Source: Parabacteroides sp. AD58
GTDB taxonomy: Bacteria > Bacteroidota > Bacteroidia > Bacteroidales > Tannerellaceae
Assembly: GCF_023744375.2 (NCBI RefSeq)
Contig: NZ_CP146284.1
Span: forward strand, 372,001-436,000
Reading direction: 5' to 3'
DNA length: 64,000 bases
How positions within the stretch are numbered: position 1 is the first letter of the stretch; each line of letters begins with the position of its first letter. The notes below the pieces were generated by a model that was not told where the DNA came from, did not search any database, and worked only from the letters and a program-made list of their open reading frames with translations. The position numbers were made by a program, and so were the translations under genes. Below are positions 58,821-64,000 of the stretch, piece by piece.

Positions 58821-58964
58821 CTGTAGAGGCGTAGCGTGCTGCGCCTCAAAACGGAATTTCGTAATAAAGTGGCAATCAACAAAATAACGAATGATTTTAT
58901 TGCGTTTTTCGCCATTTTATCCCGTGGCATTGGGATGAGGCGCAGCAACGCTACGCCTCTACAG
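58821..58964. mobile_element. MITE-like element, copy A
   Basis: 144 bp with inverted ends CTGTAGAGGCGTAGCG and CGCTACGCCTCTACAG; each end holds an inner GCTGCGCCTCA/TGAGGCGCAGC. The centre (cggaatttcgtaataaagtgg...) is AT-rich and shared with copy B. No coding capacity. AATTGAAAATTGAGAATT words flank it. Confidence 0.7.
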
Positions 58965-59058
58965 TCGCCCTCATTACTAATTCTCCATTATCAATTTTCA
59001 ATTCTCAATTGGGGAAGTAGAAACTTTATATTATACAAACTTTAAAAATCAGATTATT

Positions 59059-59508
59059 ATGAATACCGAGAAGAAATTCATGCTGATCTCAATACGAGAT
59101 AACAAATTGAAAGTCAAGGTAGATCAGTACAACCCGGAAAATAATGACGCTTTTCAAAACACCTATATGAATGATGCGCCCATTCATGAAGAATTAGGTC
59201 TTGCCATGCAAAACTTGCTTTTCCATGTAGAGCAACTCACCCATAGTAAAATTCCCGGTTTATATGTCGACGGCTTCTACCGTCAGCCCAGCGGCAATTC
59301 GGAAATCATCAATATCTATGCCTGTTTCCGGACGGAAACCACGTGTCCGATCAATCTGGCGGTGCGTGTCAATACCGGCAAAGATTCGTATGAGTGGCTG
59401 GAGCGCCTGATGGAAGACTTGTCATTCTGCGAACGCGAAGCCCTGCTGTATATCACGAAAGGAAAGCGGTTTGAATCGGATTCGTTCATCACGGTACAGG
59501 CGAATTAA
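59059..59508 (+). CDS. Island protein of unknown function (149 residues)
   Basis: Soluble alpha/beta protein with no signal peptide. Visible: FMLISIRDNKLKVKVDQYNP, LGLAMQNLLFHVEQLTHSKIPGLYVDGFYRQPSG and a C-terminal helix (YEWLERLMEDLSFCEREALLYI). I do not recognise it. The stop TAA directly touches the next ATG, so it is translated together with the 90-residue protein and, beyond it, the nuclease-like protein. Confidence 0.72.
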   Translation: MNTEKKFMLISIRDNKLKVKVDQYNPENNDAFQNTYMNDAPIHEELGLAMQNLLFHVEQLTHSKIPGLYVDGFYRQPSGNSEIINIYACFRTETTCPINLAVRVNTGKDSYEWLERLMEDLSFCEREALLYITKGKRFESDSFITVQAN

Positions 59509-59781
59509 ATGGACGACGAGGTGCGTGACCGGCTTTTGCCCGGTTGTCTGATAGAAACGGCGGCAGCCCGCTGTTTCTTCAACTTAGTGGACGGCGAACG
59601 AGGTTCGCGGACTTACCGATACGATTCCAAGCAAAGCGAATTTGGCTACTTTTATGAACCGTGGCAAGAACGATGGGTTGTTTTTGACAACCGCATGGGA
59701 GCACTTTTTGTCACCACGTGTAAAACAGTCGATGAAGCGACTAATTTATTAATAGATGGAGAAGAACTTTTCACCCCTTGA
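59509..59781 (+). CDS. Island protein of unknown function (90 residues)
   Basis: Small soluble protein with beta character (GSRTYRYDSKQSEFGYFYEPWQERWVVFDNRMGALFVTTCKTVDEAT). It begins at the base after the previous stop and its 3' end overlaps the nuclease-like gene by 26 bp, so the three are a tightly coupled unit. No family recognised. Confidence 0.7.
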   Translation: MDDEVRDRLLPGCLIETAAARCFFNLVDGERGSRTYRYDSKQSEFGYFYEPWQERWVVFDNRMGALFVTTCKTVDEATNLLIDGEELFTP

Positions 59782-60088
59782 ACGGGAAATCTATAACCTG
59801 ACAGGTCTGGAAACCAAGCGCGAATACCGTTTTCACCCCACGCGCGAATGGCGTTTTGACTTTGCCATACCGGCAGCTCATGTAGCCATCGAAGTGGAAG
59901 GCGGTGTTTGGAACGGCGGGCGTCATTTCCGCCCGGAAGGTTATTTGCGGGATATGGAAAAGTATAACGAGGCAGCCGCTTGCGGCTGGCTTGTTATACG
60001 CACCATTCCGTCCGAATTATTGCGGGTAAAGACGATCCAGCAGATAGTCCGCGCTTGCAGAAAGAAATTGACTACCGTCAGTTTGTAA
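59756..60088 (+). CDS. PD-(D/E)XK-like endonuclease, Vsr/DUF559-like
   Basis: 110 residues with a compact nuclease pattern: LTGLETKREYRFHPTREWRFDFAIPAAHVAIEVEGG (Asp in RFDFAI, Glu-x-Glu in AIEVEGG) then RDMEKYNEAAACGWLVIRTIPSELL. The order of strand-D-strand-ExE with a following helix fits a Vsr- or DUF559-type fold. It may be a Holliday junction or repair nuclease for the island's replication module; this role is inference. Overlaps the gene before it. Confidence 0.75.
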   Translation: MEKNFSPLEREIYNLTGLETKREYRFHPTREWRFDFAIPAAHVAIEVEGGVWNGGRHFRPEGYLRDMEKYNEAAACGWLVIRTIPSELLRVKTIQQIVRACRKKLTTVSL

Positions 60089-60126
60089 TTATAATCAACT
60101 AATAATCAATAATAAAAAGAAAAAAC

Positions 60127-61089
60127 ATGGCACTCTCTATAAAGGGATTACAATATTTCCCTCTCGATGTAAACTTTTTTGAGAACAACAAAATAGCAAT
60201 TATAATCAGCGATTACGGATTGGAAGCCACCGCAGTGGTTCTTAAACTGTTTTCCCAGATTTACAAATCCGGTTATTATATGGATTGGAACGAAAAGATA
60301 GGAAAAATATTCTCTGCCTCTTTCCACACTAAATATTCGTATGCAACCATAATGAATCTGGTCAATTCGTTGGTAGAAGAAGATATTTTCAATAAAAAAA
60401 TGTATGAAGAGTATCACATTTTGACGTCTGAAAAAATTCAAAATTGCTACTTCTCAGCCACTGTTCGGCGGAAAAAACAGAAAATCTCGAATCCTGAATA
60501 TTTGTTAATTGCAGACATGATACCGAGTTCAACTACCCCAAAAGAGCATTTGAACGACAATTCTGTCGACAAAAATCCAAAAATTGCATGCAATTTTGAA
60601 CAAAGTATAGTAGATGAAAGTAAAGTAGATAAAAGTAAAGGAAAGGAAAGTATAAATAATCACACACACATCGCGCGCGAGAGCGAAAAAATTCGATCAC
60701 TAAAAGCCGAATGGGATCAGTGGAAGATGGAAATGCTGAATGATGAAGATTGGTGCGCTACACTGGTTCGATACAGCGGAAAAGGTATCTTGATACTCCA
60801 TAACGCTTATGAAATTATGAAATGCTTCGATGATTACATTATTTTGCGATCCAGCGAAAATACTATTCAGACAAAAAAAGATTACCAGTCCGGACTTTTT
60901 GGCTGGTGGCGATATAACAATTGGGAAACCGATTTGCAAATCCTGACCGGCGCAAAAGCCGCTATGATAGAAAACAAATGTTCCGCGCCGCGAACGGTAC
61001 AAAAAACATCCAAAATAGAAGAAGCGATGGCTGTTGCCGAACGTGCTTCTGAAATGGCTTATCAATTAATGCAACAAAACCCGTTATGA
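60127..61089 (+). CDS. Lin1244/Lin1753-type (DUF4373) replication protein
   Basis: 320 residues. The N-terminus (ALSIKGLQYFPLDVNFFENNKIAIIISDYGLEATAVVLKLFSQIYKSGYYMDW) is the Lin1244/Lin1753 domain (DUF4373), a winged-helix found in phage and plasmid replication initiators. A polar linker (about 135-190, with short repeats ESKVDKSKGKES) leads to a C-terminal part with GLFGWWRYNNWETDLQIL. Probably binds the island's replication origin. It overlaps the next gene by 4 bp (ATGA). Confidence 0.8.
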   Translation: MALSIKGLQYFPLDVNFFENNKIAIIISDYGLEATAVVLKLFSQIYKSGYYMDWNEKIGKIFSASFHTKYSYATIMNLVNSLVEEDIFNKKMYEEYHILTSEKIQNCYFSATVRRKKQKISNPEYLLIADMIPSSTTPKEHLNDNSVDKNPKIACNFEQSIVDESKVDKSKGKESINNHTHIARESEKIRSLKAEWDQWKMEMLNDEDWCATLVRYSGKGILILHNAYEIMKCFDDYIILRSSENTIQTKKDYQSGLFGWWRYNNWETDLQILTGAKAAMIENKCSAPRTVQKTSKIEEAMAVAERASEMAYQLMQQNPL

Positions 61090-61781
61090 ATTTAGATATA
61101 TTTACCAACAAGATGCGGATGGCGTTTCAAACGCCCCGCATTACTGATATTATGCCCAAAGATCTAACAGACTTTGCAAGTGCTCAGATTATACAATGTT
61201 ACATCATAGTCGGTTACCTGACCTACGATGAAAAGGATATTAGTGTATTGGCAGCTAAACTTTGTTCGGATTTAAGAGAATCATATCCGTATTTGCATCG
61301 TGGCGAAATCGTTATCTGTTTCGAACTGGGCGCCAAAGGCGAGTACGGCGATTATACAGGCGTCAATCTGCGCACATTTTGCAAATGGCTGAAAGCCTAC
61401 AAAACCAGCGACTTGCGTTATCAGATGATCAAGCAGATGGAGCAGGAAAAAGAAGTCAAAGCCTTGCCGGCGGTGAGCCGCGAATACAACGAGCAGAGCA
61501 TGAACCGACTGATCATCAAGCGGTTTCACGAATACAAGAGCCGCCCGGACTTGGAAATCCCATTTGCCAGCATCTTGTATCAAGAACTGCAAAGCCGCGG
61601 TTTTATCCGCAACAGCCTGGAAGAAAAGCTCAGCGCGATGGCGCAGTTTTCCCGTTGGCGGCCACAAAACAACCTGCACGTCAGCGAAGATTACCGCCAG
61701 GCTATGATCAAACTCAAAGCCCAGGAATGGCTGTTGAAACAATATTTCAATTCATTGGCGCGCTTGCCGTTTGAAAGATAA
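61086..61781 (+). CDS. Replication partner protein of the island
   Basis: 231 residues, helical, coupled to the DUF4373 gene by a 4-bp overlap. Visible: DIMPKDLTDFASAQIIQCYIIVGYLTYDEKDISVLAAKLCSDLRESYPYLHRGEIVICFELGAKGEYG and FCKWLKAYKTSDLR. Its place after a replication initiator and its length suggest a phage-type helicase loader, but no Walker motif is present. I do not recognise a named family. Confidence 0.7.
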   Translation: MNLDIFTNKMRMAFQTPRITDIMPKDLTDFASAQIIQCYIIVGYLTYDEKDISVLAAKLCSDLRESYPYLHRGEIVICFELGAKGEYGDYTGVNLRTFCKWLKAYKTSDLRYQMIKQMEQEKEVKALPAVSREYNEQSMNRLIIKRFHEYKSRPDLEIPFASILYQELQSRGFIRNSLEEKLSAMAQFSRWRPQNNLHVSEDYRQAMIKLKAQEWLLKQYFNSLARLPFER

Positions 61782-61878
61782 GTCGGGAGCTGGTGCGGAG
61801 GTAGTTTATGGAGCGGTTTATGTAGTTATGCTTGCTTTCTTTGGCTTTATCGCATGAATGATACTCTTTTCCCCCTTT

Positions 61879-61918
61879 TGGGCGACACTGGGCGACATTG
61901 AGCGACACTGGGCGACAC
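61879..61918 (+). repeat. Four 10-bp tandem repeats upstream of the lipoprotein promoter
   Basis: Four contiguous units of TGRGCGACAY, ending 2 bp before GTCAAC. Same sequence class, unit number and spacing as the mirrored set at 57611-57650. Confidence 0.85.
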
Positions 61919-61920
61919 AC

Positions 61921-61954
61921 GTCAACAGTACCGAAATCCTGTATTATATCTTTG
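61921..61954 (+). promoter_or_regulatory. Promoter of the lipoprotein gene, twin of the HU promoter
   Basis: GTCAAC (61921-61926), 20 bp, TATCTTTG (61947-61954). The spacer begins AGTACCG, close to AGTACGG in the HU promoter, then differs. Transcription would start near 61961, 17 bases before the ATG. Confidence 0.7.
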
Positions 61955-61977
61955 ATGTAAACTTTAAAACAAACGAT

Positions 61978-62451
61978 ATGAGACAGCATGTGATTTCCAT
62001 TTGGATGTGTGCATTGGCACTGACGGCGTGTGAAGCCAGCAGAGAAAGCGTAGTAAACCAACAGAAGGCGGATTGGGGGCAACAGTCTTTCCGCGAGACC
62101 TTGCAAACGCAGGTCGTCCCGATGAGCGAGGCGAATCTGGCAATCCCGGTAGCCGAATTGAACGACTTGCCACCCACAGCCGCCTTTCACCAGAGCAGCG
62201 GACAAGCGCATGTTTCGGTCCGGCTGGTGCACGACACCCTGTTTGTCGAATCCCGTTGCGACAGCCTGATGCAATTGGTGTATCAGTACGAGAACCAGAT
62301 CAACCAATGGCAGCAGGAACGCCAAAATCAGGTTGTGCACCAAGAGCGGGATGTCGGTTGGAAAGGGCCGATAATTGGAATCATCTTCATGATCGGGCTT
62401 CTCATATTGCTTGGTTGGATTTGGATAAAAAACAAGTCACCAGGCAGGTGA
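61978..62451 (+). CDS. Lipoprotein with C-terminal membrane helix
   Basis: Start at 61978 (MRQHVISIWMCALALTACEAS), since transcription would begin about 61961; 157 residues. A lipoprotein signal ends at Cys 18 (ALTAC); the middle has a short coiled coil (QLVYQYENQINQWQQERQ) and the C-terminus a single membrane helix (GPIIGIIFMIGLLILLGWIWIKNK). A lipidated N-terminus and a membrane C-terminus could bridge two membranes, as spanins do. Function unknown. Reads outwards from the island under the repeat promoter. Confidence 0.75.
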   Translation: MRQHVISIWMCALALTACEASRESVVNQQKADWGQQSFRETLQTQVVPMSEANLAIPVAELNDLPPTAAFHQSSGQAHVSVRLVHDTLFVESRCDSLMQLVYQYENQINQWQQERQNQVVHQERDVGWKGPIIGIIFMIGLLILLGWIWIKNKSPGR

Positions 62452-62471
62452 TCTATCAGAAAAATTGTTTA

Positions 62472-62705
62472 ATGAATAAAGATTATGTTGTGTATATGAA
62501 AACACAAGCACTATGCACAAAAGAATTAGCTACGATGTACTTTGCGAACTGTTCGCCAAGGTCAGCCACAACGCAGCTAAGGCGTTGGATCAGACGAAAT
62601 GAACCCCTGAAAAACGAATTAACCGAAACCGGATACAAAGAAGGGCAACGGGTGTTCACCCCGCGCCAGGTAGAATTAGTTTTTCGTTATTTTGGGGAAC
62701 CGTAA
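62472..62705 (+). CDS. DUF4248 protein
   Basis: 77 residues from the ATG at 62472 (MNKDYVVYMKTQALCTKELATMYFANCSPRSATTQLRRWI, in two views): an HTH-like fold with the DUF4248 ending GQRVFTPRQVELVFRYFGEP. These small proteins are common in Bacteroidales phage-like islands, often beside HU-like genes, and probably bind DNA. 20 bp after the lipoprotein gene, so likely under the same repeat promoter. Confidence 0.85.
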   Translation: MNKDYVVYMKTQALCTKELATMYFANCSPRSATTQLRRWIRRNEPLKNELTETGYKEGQRVFTPRQVELVFRYFGEP

Positions 62706-62796
62706 ATCAATTGACAATTGACAATTGAGAATTGACAATTAATTTGGCACAGAATTCACGGATAACACGGAAATTATAATTATCCGTTGAGTTTGG

Positions 62797-62815
62797 AAAA
62801 TGACTGTAGAGGCGC
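62797..62815. mobile_element. Truncated end of the MITE-like element
   Basis: tgactgtagaggcgc stops after about 15 bases and passes into aaaacaattgag; the rest of the element is absent. Confidence 0.5.
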
Positions 62816-62819
62816 AAAA

Positions 62820-63112
62820 CAATTGAGAGTTGAAAATTGAAAATGGAAAATGACTGTAGAGGCGTAGCGCTGCTGCGCCTCAAACCGGAATTTCGTAATA
62901 AAATGGCAATCAATAAAATAACAAACAATTTTATGATGTTTTTCGCCATTTTATCCCATGGCATTGGGCTGAGGCGCAGCAACGCTACGCCTCTACAGTC
63001 GCAAGGTCGGTTTTTATGGATAAAATTGTCCATATTCTATAATTTTCAATTATCCATCATCAATTATCAATTGGACCGACCGGCCTCATCTCAATAGAAG
63101 AAGGACCGGCCT
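62820..63112. repeat. Duplicated segment, first copy
   Basis: About 290 bp, including MITE copy B and the downstream gcaaggtcggttttt...gaccgaccggcctcatc tract, repeated at 63600-63892 with small changes. The two copies flank the small membrane protein gene at 63368. The stretch up to 63367 also holds a hairpin (AAAATCTCGG/CCGAGATTTT, 63154-63197), a perfect 11-bp stem at 63249-63276 and a 20-bp direct repeat at 63261-63280 and 63319-63338. Confidence 0.72.
62854..62998. mobile_element. MITE-like element, copy B
   Basis: 145 bp, inverted ends as in copy A (CTGTAGAGGCGTAGCG, CGCTACGCCTCTACAG) and a near-identical centre. Part of the duplicated segment described at 62820-63112. Confidence 0.72.
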
Positions 63113-63367
63113 AACGGAGGAGGCGTGAAGCGGCTGACCGAGCGGAGCGTCAAAAAATCTCGGCTGTTTGAGCCGAAGGCGAGTTTTCCGAGATTTTAGC
63201 GCAGCGACCGAAGCCGTAGCCTCCGCAGTGTGAGCCTTGACTTCTTTGGTTCTTTCTGGGTCAAGCCAGAAAGAACATACGCGTTGCATCAAGGCAAAAG
63301 TACATACACGGTTTGGGATCAAGCCAGAAAGAACATACACGAATAAATCAAAAAAAGAAAAAACGAT

Positions 63368-63559
63368 ATGAAACTACAATTAATCATTGCCACCCTGCTG
63401 TGCCTGTCCGGAATAACCCTGTTATTCTTAGGCTTTTGGATTCCGCCACAAGGAGAAATTGATCCATCGGTATTAGTTGCCTTTGGCGAGACATCCACCT
63501 TTGCAGGCGCTTTATTCGGGGTGGACTATAGATATAAGCGCAAGTCAATTGAAAATTGA
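63368..63559 (+). CDS. Small membrane protein of the island
   Basis: 63 residues: one strong N-terminal membrane helix (LQLIIATLLCLSGITLLFLGFWI), the segment PPQGEIDPSVLVAFGETSTFAGALFGVDYRYK and a short tail partly encoded by the AATTGAAAATTG repeat (KSIEN). Similar short proteins with the GEI...LVAFGE..TFAG pattern recur in Bacteroidales phage-like regions; some may be holin-like, but this is not shown. Flanked by the two duplicated segments. Confidence 0.7.
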   Translation: MKLQLIIATLLCLSGITLLFLGFWIPPQGEIDPSVLVAFGETSTFAGALFGVDYRYKRKSIEN

Positions 63560-63599
63560 AAATGGAGAATTGACAATTAATTAGGCACGGACTTCATCA

Positions 63600-63892
63600 A
63601 TTGAAAATTGAGAATTGAAAATTGAAAATGACAGTAGAGGCGTAGCGCTGCTGCGCCTCATACCAAACGCCACAGGAAAAAACAGGCGAAAAACATAATA
63701 ATATTATTCGTTATTATATTGATCGCCATTCGGTTGTGCAATGCCGTTTTGAGGCGCAGCAACGCTACGCCTCTACCGTCGCAAGGTCGGTTTTATGGAT
63801 AAAATTGTCCATATCCTATAATTTTCAATTCTCAATCGTCAATTATCAATTTGACCGACCGGCCTCATCTCAATAGAAGAAGGATCGGCCTC
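63600..63892. repeat. Duplicated segment, second copy
   Basis: Second copy of the 62820-63112 segment. Its MITE has drifted in the centre (ccaaacgccacaggaaaaaac...). Past it, CTGTTTGAGCCGAAGGCG (63943-63960) repeats a word from 63164-63181, so the similarity goes on in patches. No gene is seen from 63560 to the window end. Confidence 0.7.
63632..63778. mobile_element. MITE-like element, copy C (diverged)
   Basis: 147 bp with the same inverted ends (left outer base pair changed to ACAGTAGAGG, right end CTCTACCG), but a different centre. The change in the two outer ends is nearly matched, as expected if the ends must pair. Confidence 0.62.
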
Positions 63893-64000
63893 GTTCTGGT
63901 GAGCGTTAAGCGAAGGAACGAAGTGGAGCGGCCGGAGCGTCGCTGTTTGAGCCGAAGGCGAGTTTGCGGCGCGCACAGCAAAACGAAGTGACGGAGTAGC

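Noticed and set aside
57082..64000. Intact prophage
   Set aside because: No terminase, portal, capsid, tail, lysis or integrase gene is visible; only DNA-handling and small unknown genes.

Overview
The window looks like chromosomal DNA from a gut Bacteroidales, most likely Parabacteroides or a close relative. This rests on promoters of the Bacteroidetes type (TTTG, about 20 bp, TAnnTTTG), few Shine-Dalgarno sites, a CTnDOT-type conjugation operon, a TonB-dependent receptor, and families typical of the order (DUF4133/4134, DUF3408, DUF4248, DUF4268, PCMD). Genus is inferred from gene content and protein character, not from a database search.

Left 10.8 kb: the end of an integrated conjugative element. 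Reading leftwards from its integrase (9043-10539) come a small membrane protein gene on the plus strand, a roughly 1 kb gene-poor stretch that may hold oriT, mobA and the relaxase, then traA (ParA-like), traB, an HTH protein, an acidic TraD-like protein, traE, traF and the 5' part of traG, which runs off the window. The tra and mob units share a 15-bp box at their -33 regions. The integrase lies next to the 3' end of ppdK, and a second copy of the last eight ppdK codons lies 115 bp downstream of the real stop, pointing to an attachment site.

10.8-56.9 kb: ordinary chromosome. Minus-strand genes are ppdK, a patatin/RlpA/TlpA/ferredoxin cluster, a nucleotidyltransferase and upp. Then thrS-infC-rpmI-rplT, a structured RNA that resembles 6S RNA, and a sulfate activation and sulfonation locus (cysQ, SLC13 permease, cysC, cysD, cysN, sulfotransferase, PCMD protein) with no sulfite-reducing genes beside it. 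This resembles the Bacteroides sterol sulfonation locus. Next are ligA, dapA, a double retropepsin-like protein, four tandem identical tRNA-Arg(ACG) genes, clpB, an OmpA-like lipoprotein, an M1 peptidase, a DEAD-box helicase, an MTA/SAH deaminase plus purine nucleoside phosphorylase pair, a very large alpha-2-macroglobulin lipoprotein, a His-rich protein with a TonB receptor (probably metal uptake), and a divergent HxlR regulator/SnoaL-like pair.

57-64 kb: an accessory island. It has an HU-like protein, a coiled-coil protein, small unknown proteins, a PD-(D/E)XK-like nuclease, a Lin1244/Lin1753-type replication protein and partner, an outward-reading lipoprotein, a DUF4248 protein and a small membrane protein. 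No capsid, terminase or integrase gene is visible. Its two outermost transcription units are driven by mirror-image copies of one promoter module: four 10-bp repeats directly upstream of an atypical -33 element. Three copies of a roughly 145-bp element with inverted ends, and a duplicated segment of about 300 bp, sit in and beside the island. The mirrored repeat promoters are the strongest candidate for an undescribed regulatory system in this window.
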